A stretch of DNA of 64,000 nucleotides, from NCBI RefSeq assembly GCF_002899675.1, contig NZ_PKUU01000001.1, positions 1-64,000 on the forward strand, given 5' to 3'. The notes under the pieces are model-generated. The model was not told the DNA's origin. It did not search any database and saw only the letters and a list, made by a program, of their open reading frames with translations. This document shows, one piece after another, positions 56,870-64,000 of this stretch. The translations under genes and the position numbers were made by a program. The stretch's first letter is position 1. Each line of letters opens with the position of its first letter. The DNA is from Clostridium sp. chh4-2. Its GTDB lineage: Bacteria > Bacillota > Clostridia > Lachnospirales > Lachnospiraceae.

Positions 56870-58066
56870 CTACTCTTCTCCTCTGTCAAAAGAGGCCTGT
56901 TCATAGAGAGGCCTTCTCACTTTTTTTCTGGTTATTTCAACCAAGTTCAGCCGGGTCATATCTACTACTGTAGTTTTAACCGGATCTTTGGCTGTAAGCG
57001 CTTCCAGGCGAGTGAGCAGTTCCCTTTTATCTTCGTCTCTCTCCATATCGATGAAATCCACAATAATGATTCCGGAAAGATTACGAAGACGCAGTTGTCT
57101 GGAAATTTCCGCTGCAGCTTCTAAATTTGTTTTCAAAATAGTGGCTCTGATCTCCTTTTTTTCGGAGAACTTCCCAGTATTAACATCGATTACAACAAGG
57201 GCTTCTGTCGGTTCAATGACCAGATATCCGCCCGATTTCAGCCATACCCGCTTATTCATGGCCCGTTCCATTACGGATTCTAAACTGTATAATTTGCCAA
57301 GAGGAAGCAACTTATCCTCATAGTAAGTTAATTTCTGATGATCCTCCGGTTGGAAACAGGCAAGATACTCCTGCAGCTGCTGACAGATGCTGGAATCATC
57401 TGTTATAATCTCCTGCAGCAGGCCGGAATTCAGATCACGGATATCCGATATATAAGAAGGCACAGAACGGTAAAGCTGAGAAAAACAAGTGCGGTAGGCT
57501 GCTTCAGACAACATACGGCTGCTTGTTTCACGTAGTGATACCAGTTCATTTATTATTATATCCGGATCCGCGTCCTGGGCGTTGGTGCGTATGATAACGC
57601 CATATTCCGTCCCGGCTTCTTTGGGAAGCATCTGTTTTACCGCAGCTTTCCATTCTTGATTTTTTATCTTGGAAGAAAAACCGATTACCGTTTTTCCAAG
57701 CGTCAGAACGCAGTATTTTCCGGGAAAACTTATGTTTCCGGTCAAAACAGGGGCCTTGGTTTTCACAGAATCCCTGGATACCTGAACCACAATTTCATCA
57801 CCGGCTTTTAAGAAACTGCCGGAATGCTCCTTTGCATAGATATGGTTCCTGTTTTCGGCAAGGCTGTAATATCCCATTCTGCCATTGGTGAATTCCACAA
57901 AAGCAGAGTTGATATTCTTTACAATATTTTTTACTTTTCCTATATAGATATTACCTAAAACAGATGAATCAGGGGCGGGATCCAGATTCAGCTGGATGAT
58001 CCCTTCCTCTGATTGAAGGGCAGTCAATATCCCCTGATTCCATCGTGTTACAATTAGCTTATTCAA
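56870..58066 (-). CDS. rng: RNase E/G family ribonuclease
   Basis: About 398 residues. S1-like domain (LGNIYIGKVKNIVKNINSAFVEF), RNase H-like/5' sensor region and DNase I-like active site with VVIDVNTGKF and IIVDFIDM. It lacks a long C-terminal scaffold, so it is RNase G-like. TTG at 58066 (GGGAG upstream) is chosen; the stop of the previous gene overlaps it by 8 bp. Longer readings run inside that gene. Confidence 0.88.
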   Translation of the reverse strand: MNKLIVTRWNQGILTALQSEEGIIQLNLDPAPDSSVLGNIYIGKVKNIVKNINSAFVEFTNGRMGYYSLAENRNHIYAKEHSGSFLKAGDEIVVQVSRDSVKTKAPVLTGNISFPGKYCVLTLGKTVIGFSSKIKNQEWKAAVKQMLPKEAGTEYGVIIRTNAQDADPDIIINELVSLRETSSRMLSEAAYRTCFSQLYRSVPSYISDIRDLNSGLLQEIITDDSSICQQLQEYLACFQPEDHQKLTYYEDKLLPLGKLYSLESVMERAMNKRVWLKSGGYLVIEPTEALVVIDVNTGKFSEKKEIRATILKTNLEAAAEISRQLRLRNLSGIIIVDFIDMERDEDKRELLTRLEALTAKDPVKTTVVDMTRLNLVEITRKKVRRPLYEQASFDRGEE

Positions 58067-58763
58067 AATCTTCTCCCAGGTCTTCCAGTGATACAAACGT
58101 CCCTGCGTCCCCTGCTTCGGCATAAATTTCTTCCCGCTGTATCTGGAACGCAATGCTCTTAAATTCTTCATTTCTGAAATTGGAATATGCTTCTAAAACC
58201 AGTTCCGGCTTCAGATTATTAGCACTTCCTGAGGACAGACGCATACAGATTGTATTATCCTCAACAGAAAGGCTGTAAATAAAGGGACGGATGTCTATTT
58301 CCTGTTCTCCTTTTTTTGTTTTTTTCGTGACTATAATGCTGTCCTTCTTATAAAAATCAGCCAGGCTATCGAAATATTCCTTTTTATCAGACGGTTCATA
58401 TCCTTCACGAAACCAAACCGTATAATCGGCGGCAGCCACGATGGACATGGCATTCTTGGCCGTATCGCTTAGAAGGCGGCAGCTTAATACCTTAATACCT
58501 TCTACCATAACACGATTTAACTGGTTTGTCATCTCTTTTGAGCTGGTACTTTGGCTTACTTCTATATCCATATATTCGCCGTTGCTGGTAAGGCCCACTC
58601 CCAGAGGAGATGCAAATGACATAATCTGATGGGGGCTGAATCCCTCACTGTAACAGATGTTAATATCGCCGCGGCGCATCGCTTTCTGGAAATATCTCAT
58701 AATGTCCAGATGGCCGATAAACTTCATAGGCCCCTGTTTTGCAAACTTAATTCTTATCTTCAA
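58059..58763 (-). CDS. TIGR03936/DUF2344 radical SAM-associated protein
   Basis: About 234 residues beginning with LKIRIKFAKQGPMKFIGHLDIMRYFQKAMRR, then FSPHQIMSFASPLGVG, hallmarks of DUF2344. It is always next to, or fused with, the TIGR03960 radical SAM protein, here overlapping it by 17 bp. Function unknown. TTG at 58763 is preceded by GGAGGAGGTG 7 bp away. Confidence 0.9.
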   Translation of the reverse strand: MKIRIKFAKQGPMKFIGHLDIMRYFQKAMRRGDINICYSEGFSPHQIMSFASPLGVGLTSNGEYMDIEVSQSTSSKEMTNQLNRVMVEGIKVLSCRLLSDTAKNAMSIVAAADYTVWFREGYEPSDKKEYFDSLADFYKKDSIIVTKKTKKGEQEIDIRPFIYSLSVEDNTICMRLSSGSANNLKPELVLEAYSNFRNEEFKSIAFQIQREEIYAEAGDAGTFVSLEDLGEDFE

Positions 58764-60612
58764 AACAAACACCTCCTCCAAAACCTTTTGCACCACAACC
58801 GGAACATCTCTGACGGCAATTAGGCGTTACTTTTTCCTGGATGGCATTCTGCCATTCTCTCTTTAAGAATTCTTTTGTTACTCCGGCATCGATGAAGTCC
58901 CATGGGAAGATCTCATCCAACGCCCTCTCTCTGGTGGTATAGAAATCGATCGACAGGCCGCAGGCATCAAAACTCTCCATCCATAATTCATTGTGGAAAT
59001 GTTCGGACCATGCGTCATATAATGCCCCTCTTCTATATACGTCTTCAATCAGCTTTCCGACCTTCCGGTCACCGCGTGCTAAAACGCCTTCCAAAACAGT
59101 GAGGTCGGCTTCATGCCAGTTATATTTTAAACTTTTATAATTCAGCATCTCTCTGAATTTGTTCTTAACAATATAAGCTCTCTCTAAAAACTCCTCTTTT
59201 GTGCACATTCTGGCCCATTGGAACGGGGTAAATGGCTTTGGAACAAAAAATGAGGAACTGGCCACAACCTGAACCTTACCATGGCGCTCTTCTTTCGGAA
59301 TCTTATAATATTCCTTGGCAACCAGCTCTGACAGCTCTGCAATTCCTTCCATATCTGAAACGGTTTCCGTAGGAAGACCCAGCATGAAATAAAGCTTAAC
59401 GCGGTTCCAGCCTCCGTTAAATGCTTCCGCAGCCCCTTTTAAGATAATTTCTTCCGTCAGCCCCTTGTTAATAACGTCTCTAAGCCTCTGGGAGCCGGCT
59501 TCCGGAGCGAAGGTGAGGCTGCTCTTTCTTACATCCTGCACTTTGCTCATCACATCCAGTGAAAATGCGTCAATTCTTAAAGACGGCAGGGAGATATTGA
59601 TTCCCTGGCCTTTAAATTCATCAATGAGGAAATTAACAAGCCCCTCCAGATGAGTATAGTCGCTGGAACTAAGAGAGCTTAAAGAGATCTCCTCATGGCC
59701 TGTGGATTTTAACATCTTGTAAGCATAATCCTTCAGATATTCCAGGCTGTGCTCACGAAGCGGGCGGTATACATTGCCGGCCTGGCAAAAACGGCAGCCG
59801 CGGATACAGCCGCGCTGGATCTCCAAAACTACACGGTCCTGGGTAACTTTAATAAATGGAACAACCGGATTTTCAATATAACAGGCTGTATCCATCTCCT
59901 TAACAAGTTGCTTTACCACAACCGGTTTTGCATGAGAATTATTGGGTAAAAACTGTTCAATCGTGCCGTCTTCTTTATAGAATACATCATAAAAAGCAGG
60001 CACATAGATGCCGTCAATCTCAGCGGCCATCTCTAAAAATTCTTTGCGGGTACCGCTGTTGGCTTTATTTTCTTTATAACGGTCTATCAGCTCATAATAT
60101 ACGGTTTCCCCTTCTCCAATATAGAAAAGGTCAAAAAATTCTGCTAAAGGTTCCGGATTATAGGCACAAGGCCCGCCCCCAATCACGATGGGGTCCTCCT
60201 CCGTCCGGTCCGATGCATGAAGCGGGATCTGTCCAAGATCCAGAATCTGCAGGATATTGGTATAACACATCTCGTATTGAATTGTGATTCCAAGAAAATC
60301 GAAATTCTTAATGGGGTCCTGGGATTCCAGCGCAAAAAGAGGGATCTTTTGTTCCCTCATAATTTTGTCTAAATCGGTCCATGGTGAAAATACGCGTTCG
60401 CAGTATATATCTTCTCTGCGGTTAAACATATCATACAGAATCTGCATACCCAAATGAGACATACCGATTTCATAAACGTCCGGGAAACACATGGCAAAGC
60501 GGACATCAACTTTTTGGGGGTCCTTATTTACCATATTTACCTCACCGCCGATATAGCGGGCAGGTTGTTGAATACTTAATAATATTTCATCATTTAAAGC
60601 TAGTTTTCTCAT
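58747..60612 (-). CDS. TIGR03960 family B12-binding/radical SAM protein
   Basis: 621 residues. N-terminal B12-binding-like region (about 35-160; FPDVYEIGMSHLGMQIL), radical SAM core with CIRGCRFC, and a C-terminal Cys cluster (CRQRCSGCG) that may bind metal. Substrate unknown; genomic linkage to rng and L21/L27 suggests RNA or ribosome modification, which is inference. AAGGA precedes the ATG. Confidence 0.92.
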   Translation of the reverse strand: MRKLALNDEILLSIQQPARYIGGEVNMVNKDPQKVDVRFAMCFPDVYEIGMSHLGMQILYDMFNRREDIYCERVFSPWTDLDKIMREQKIPLFALESQDPIKNFDFLGITIQYEMCYTNILQILDLGQIPLHASDRTEEDPIVIGGGPCAYNPEPLAEFFDLFYIGEGETVYYELIDRYKENKANSGTRKEFLEMAAEIDGIYVPAFYDVFYKEDGTIEQFLPNNSHAKPVVVKQLVKEMDTACYIENPVVPFIKVTQDRVVLEIQRGCIRGCRFCQAGNVYRPLREHSLEYLKDYAYKMLKSTGHEEISLSSLSSSDYTHLEGLVNFLIDEFKGQGINISLPSLRIDAFSLDVMSKVQDVRKSSLTFAPEAGSQRLRDVINKGLTEEIILKGAAEAFNGGWNRVKLYFMLGLPTETVSDMEGIAELSELVAKEYYKIPKEERHGKVQVVASSSFFVPKPFTPFQWARMCTKEEFLERAYIVKNKFREMLNYKSLKYNWHEADLTVLEGVLARGDRKVGKLIEDVYRRGALYDAWSEHFHNELWMESFDACGLSIDFYTTRERALDEIFPWDFIDAGVTKEFLKREWQNAIQEKVTPNCRQRCSGCGAKGFGGGVCFEDKN

Positions 60613-60971
60613 GGTTTTTCCTTATTTATTGTGCTAATTGCACAGTATTTTTGATTAATGTGAAAGGCCGGTCTGAATCGAAAAGAGCTTAAAAACATGT
60701 CCTTATTAGCTCCTTTTTGCTCCTTTTTTCACCCCTTTTTCGAAGAGTATCAGGCCCTTTTTTGAAAAAAACAACAGATTTGTTTTATCCCAACTACACA
60801 ACACGGGACAATACAATACACCACAATGCATAATTATAAGGCATTTCCCGGTATTAAGCAACACTATTCGGCAGAACATAATCCAGAAAAAACTGTGAAA
60901 ATGCACAATCAATCACCTGGGGCTCATCGGATGGCAGGATCTCGTCAATGAAGCTGTCAAACTTTTAAAAG
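60613..60971. other. Gene-free AT-rich interval before the accessory region
   Basis: Upstream of the radical SAM operon (minus strand). It contains TGTGC-TAATT-GCACA (60629-60643), a small palindrome about 17 bp before the 60612 start, and T-rich repeats of CTCCTTTTT. No convincing -35/-10 pair or gene is seen. The right part marks the border with mobile-element debris. Confidence 0.5.
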
Positions 60972-61223
60972 TGGGCGAAGGTCTACAACCTAAAGCATAT
61001 GGCCGCCGCGCTCCAATTTCTTCAGGAACGCGGTCTGACCGATTATGCGACGCTGGAGGCGCATACCATGGCGGAGGTGGAGCACTTTCACACACTGACC
61101 GAAAAGCTCCAGACTACCGCGGTGGCCCTCTAAAAATATATGAACTCATAGGAGCTATGGCGGCTATACAAAGACCCGGCCCGTGTTTAACGGCTACAAG
61201 GCCGCCCGGTACTCGAAAAGATT
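60972..61223 (+). pseudogene. Relaxase (mobilisation protein) fragment
   Basis: Two pieces of the C-terminal half of a conjugative-element relaxase. The first (60972-61133) reads WAKVYNLKHMAAALQFLQER then GLTDYATLEA..., ending in TAA. The second (61168-61223), in another frame, reads SYGGYTKTRPVFNGYKAARYSK. The pattern of NLKxMAxxLxFLQExGL and a later TRPV.GYKAARYSK resembles relaxases of clostridial mobile elements. Both ends are missing and a frameshift separates the pieces, so it is inactive debris. Confidence 0.7.
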
Positions 61224-61265
61224 ATGCATATTTTGTTCATTCGTAAAATTACGATTTATCAAGGC

Positions 61266-61460
61266 TTTGTTAAGTATATCAGAGCTGGCTGTAAGGAGGT
61301 TACATACATAGACTTGTTAGAACGGTTTGGGAAACTGGTGGATCAGAACAAGATAAAGACCACAGTGGAGCTATACACAAACAATCTTATTTTCTCGCCG
61401 TTGCTGATCGGCTTTTCCTGCCCTGCATTTGGGCTTCCTGGTGAAACGCCTGATTTGTAA
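61266..61460 (+). pseudogene. Unrecognised gene remnant
   Basis: An open stretch with AAGGAGG just before ATA (where a start codon would be expected), then IDLLERFGKLVDQNKIKTTV and a hydrophobic end. It may be a short hypothetical gene that lost its ATG. I do not recognise it. Confidence 0.3.
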
Positions 61461-61479
61461 AAGCCTTATAAATCGCAAC

Positions 61480-62190
61480 AGCTGATAAACAAAGCTTGCA
61501 AAGGACAGATAAAAGAGGTATTTAATAAACAGATAAGACTGGGCAAACTCCCGCCAGCCATGTAATTCCTCTGCTGCCCGCTGGGGAGTTCCCGCAGGAT
61601 GCCCGTGGCTTCACCCTCGGTGAGCCAGCCCAGTAGCAGCCCCAACGGGTCAGCATGGCGGCCCGTCCCACCCACCAGTACATCTGGTGGCGCAGGGTGC
61701 AGCCCTCCTAGGTCAGATAGCGTATGGTGTCCAACACGCTGCGTCCATCAATCCCCCGGGAACAGCGCACCAGCGAAAAAACCTGCTATTCCATTACCGG
61801 GACGTGTTCCACCACATCCATGCCGTCTAATTGATAGTCGTTTAGAGTGGAGATAATCCCAGAGAGCAGGATGCCGAATTTCGCCCAACGGGGATCGTTC
61901 CTTTCGTAAGGGCTTGGTTCTTGTTCCGGCAGCATTCCAAGTTGTGCCAGTTTCTCATCCAAAATGCCGTACAGTTCTTCCTCTATCGCAAGGTCCAGAT
62001 TCTGGTCCTCATCCGTGTCATCTCCGTCGGTCTCTTCCATTACCAGTGTTTCCAAAGCGATGGTGGTTACTCCCATGTCCTCGCCAAAGAATTGGCCCAT
62101 CATTCCTTCTACGCCAAGGGCGGTCGCCTGGACAACTTGCTCAGCCACTGTTTTCTGAATCAGCGCCTCCGTATCCACCATCTGCGTCAT
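61480..62190 (-). pseudogene. Broken DUF1266-like gene
   Basis: An intact 134-codon N-terminal part (61786-62190) ends at TAG, but the same frame continues with RCSRGIDGRSVLDTIRYLT, a second TAG, then EGCTLRHQMYWWVGRAAMLTRWG. The sequence then switches frame (LLLGWLTEGEATGILREL) and switches again (HGWREFAQSYLFIKYLFYLS). DxxSxLDTIxxL..., GRAxxLxRWG and W.EFxxSYLxG-like blocks are the DUF1266 pattern. Two ambers and two frameshifts make it a clear pseudogene. It lies 54 bp after the LRR gene in the same direction. Confidence 0.7.
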
Positions 62191-62244
62191 AGCCTCCGGG
62201 CGGTTTTTTCCGCTTCTGGCTTTTCGCGCTGATTGCGCCTAAGT

Positions 62245-64000
62245 TCATCCCATCCCATCCTTTTGCAACGCACCTTTTGTTCCATCCGATTCCGGGTTGA
62301 AATAGTATTGTTTCCCGTCAATCACTTTCTGGCCGACTGCCATGGCTCCGCTTGTATCCAGGTAAAACCATGCCTGATATACGGGGTCAAAGTGCCAGCC
62401 CGTCGCCATCGCTCCTTCTTTTAAGCCGGTTTTGATCTTACTATCTTCCTCCCGGCACAGATAATACCACTGATTGTTGATAAACTGCCAGCCAGTGAGC
62501 ATCCGGCCGTCCCTGTCAAAATAGTACCACAGGCCGTCTACTATTCCCCAGCGGTTTGCCGCGTAGGTACCTCTTGTCTGGCGAAATTTCCAGATTCCAT
62601 CCTCCGTCCGCTCCCAGGTTCCAATGAGGATGTCAGGATTGACTGCGGAACTGTCGCTGTTTCCCGGTGAGCCACGGCGTACATACACCACGCGGATGCC
62701 GGAAGTATCGCCCACTGCCCTGCCGTTTACTCCGATGATTAAAGTGCCGGGGCCTGAGATTGAACCATTGATAATCATAGTGCCTTCCACGGATATCGTT
62801 CCGTTTACTACCAGGTTTCCATCCATAGTCAGAATAACCCCACTTGGAACGGTGATAACCGCCTCCGTGCCAATCCGTCTGTCTCCGGTGATTGTCGTGT
62901 CCTGCTTTACCGTGGCGACTGCTCCGTCCGGCACATCCTCATTCCCATCCCAGGAGGTATCGGCTATGGAATTCTGATTCAGATAGGTATTGATAAGAAG
63001 CTGAACCCGTGGAGAGTCCGTAAAAAGAGGCAGTGACTCCGGAAACACCTGTGCGCCCAGTTTTTGCACATTCGGACCAAGATGAGCCGAATCCAGACCG
63101 TCACAGCCGTAAAATGCCATTTCACCAATTTCAGTTATCGGTTTTGGAAGTTGAAGGGCGCCGGTAAAGCCACTGCAATCAAAAAAGCTGTTATATCCGA
63201 TGTAATTTACCCCCGCCGGAAGTTGAAGTGTGCCGGTAAAGCTGCTACAGTTATAAAAGCTGACAGAATCGATGTAAGTTATTCCCGCCGGAAGCTGCAA
63301 ACTTCCAGTAAAACCGCAATCCTTGAACACAGCATACCCGACATATGTCAATGTATCCGGAAGAGACAAGGCACCAGTGAAGCCACATTTGAAAAATACG
63401 TAGTCTTCTAATTTTGTCAGCTTCCCTTCTATGGTCAAATCTCCAGTAAAACCTGCCGAATCAAAAGCTCCGGTCCCCATATGCGACACACTCACAGGGA
63501 TGGTTAAATCACCGGTAAAACGATTCTTTTTAAATGCTCTATCTCCGATACTTACCAGTGTATTTGGGAGATGAAGCGAACCTGTTATCGCCTTTCCATA
63601 GAACGCGCTAGAACCAATGCGGGTTACTGAATACGTCATTCCTGATAATTGGTCTGTAACTGTGTCTGGAATAATAATGTCCATATCAGAATTTCCTTCA
63701 TAGCCGGTTAACTCTACCGTGTCACCTCCAATTTTTCGATATGTCATATTCCCAACTGGGAAATCTGGATCTGGAGCCGGCTGAATGTGTAGCTGATAAG
63801 GCTGGCCTTCAACCATAATTTTACTTGCTTCTACACCACCTGAGGCATAAAGCAGGTCGGCTATCTCCTGCTTCGTAGTGTCAAAACTGGTGAAACCAGT
63901 GTTATAGAACGCATACTGCTCAATGCTGGTAATTCCATCCGGGATACTCAGCCTGCCTGTAAGTTTACTGCAATCTTTAAATGCAGAGATGCCAATACTC
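62245..64000 (-). CDS. BspA-type LRR surface protein with cell-wall-binding repeats (partial)
   Basis: The reading frame is open to the right edge, so the N terminus is outside the window; 585 codons are visible. About eight LRR_5 repeats of 23-25 residues (pattern FTG.L.LP....YIG..AF..C) are followed by a beta-strand-rich segment (TVPSGVILTMDGNLVVNGTISVEGTM). The end has glucan/choline-type wall-binding repeats (GLWYYFDRDGRMLTGW, QWYYL, GQKVIDGKQYYF). It is probably secreted and wall-bound, perhaps an adhesin. An in-frame ATG at 63816 is not the true start, because LRR coding continues upstream. Confidence 0.88.
   Translation of the reverse strand, partial: SIGISAFKDCSKLTGRLSIPDGITSIEQYAFYNTGFTSFDTTKQEIADLLYASGGVEASKIMVEGQPYQLHIQPAPDPDFPVGNMTYRKIGGDTVELTGYEGNSDMDIIIPDTVTDQLSGMTYSVTRIGSSAFYGKAITGSLHLPNTLVSIGDRAFKKNRFTGDLTIPVSVSHMGTGAFDSAGFTGDLTIEGKLTKLEDYVFFKCGFTGALSLPDTLTYVGYAVFKDCGFTGSLQLPAGITYIDSVSFYNCSSFTGTLQLPAGVNYIGYNSFFDCSGFTGALQLPKPITEIGEMAFYGCDGLDSAHLGPNVQKLGAQVFPESLPLFTDSPRVQLLINTYLNQNSIADTSWDGNEDVPDGAVATVKQDTTITGDRRIGTEAVITVPSGVILTMDGNLVVNGTISVEGTMIINGSISGPGTLIIGVNGRAVGDTSGIRVVYVRRGSPGNSDSSAVNPDILIGTWERTEDGIWKFRQTRGTYAANRWGIVDGLWYYFDRDGRMLTGWQFINNQWYYLCREEDSKIKTGLKEGAMATGWHFDPVYQAWFYLDTSGAMAVGQKVIDGKQYYFNPESDGTKGALQKDGMG

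Noticed and set aside
60706..60912. A 68-codon minus-strand frame in the 60.6-60.9 kb gap
   Set aside because: Cys/Phe-rich, no known domain and in an AT-rich intergenic stretch.
61914..62232. Plus-strand frames of 92-103 codons opposite the DUF1266-like gene
   Set aside because: They are antisense to the recognisable coding strand.

Overview
The window looks like a chromosome segment of a low-to-mid-GC anaerobic Firmicute, most likely Lachnospiraceae (Hungatella/Enterocloster/Lachnoclostridium-like). The evidence is gene content and order: miaB-mutS-mutL-miaA followed by a methionine gamma-lyase-like gene; mreCD-pbp2-minCDE-rodA-mgsA; the TIGR03960-DUF2344-rng...rplU-prp-rpmA-obg-yhbY-nadD-yqeK-rsfS cluster; a glmS ribozyme; and Gram-positive style signals (AGGAGG ribosome-binding sites, TTGACA-17-TATAAT promoters, GTG/TTG starts). 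The species call is inference.

Layout. 1-3.2 kb: a short palindrome, a VanZ-like gene, then a minus-strand group of lrgA-lrgB and a cytidylate-kinase-like gene, with a FadR/LldR-type GntR regulator and a textbook operator in front of lrgA. 3.4-9.9 kb: a complete F1Fo ATP synthase operon (atpBEFHAGDC) from a near-consensus promoter preceded by two 16-bp direct repeats. 9.9-10.8 kb: a gene-free kilobase with two very large palindromes in opposite orientation and an AT-rich inverted repeat between them. 10.9-14.7 kb: a 1282-residue hybrid histidine kinase that also carries PAS, GGDEF and receiver domains. 15-23.4 kb: tRNA modification and mismatch repair. 23.5-33 kb: radC, then cell elongation and division genes, mgsA and a D,D-carboxypeptidase. 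33-39.8 kb: a small P-loop protein, an HlyD-like membrane protein, yggS, sepF, aroB, lspA, rluD and a second cytidylate-kinase-like gene. 39.8-42.1 kb: glmS on the minus strand behind its self-cleaving ribozyme and a clear promoter. 42-46 kb: two cell-envelope proteins (NlpC/P60 and LCP). 46-49.6 kb: a TtcA-like/Xer-type recombinase pair with a near-palindromic site upstream, a PH-domain protein, and a divergent yneA-like/lexA SOS module with four LexA-box-like sites. 49.6-60.6 kb: a long minus-strand housekeeping block (ribosome biogenesis, L21/L27 with the Prp protease, K+ uptake, RNase G, radical SAM). 60.6-64 kb: a decayed accessory region with a relaxase fragment, a broken DUF1266-like gene and a BspA-type leucine-rich-repeat surface protein running off the right edge.

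Themes. Envelope growth (MreCD, PBP2, RodA, MinCDE, SepF, LspA, GlmS, LCP, NlpC/P60, Dac) dominates the plus strand. Genome maintenance (MutSL, RadC, Xer, LexA, YneA-like) is a second strand. The least explained items are the large palindromes at 9920-10270 and 10516-10808. They share a conserved core and internal-loop motifs but have unrelated, almost perfectly self-complementary outer arms. I do not recognise a described family for them.
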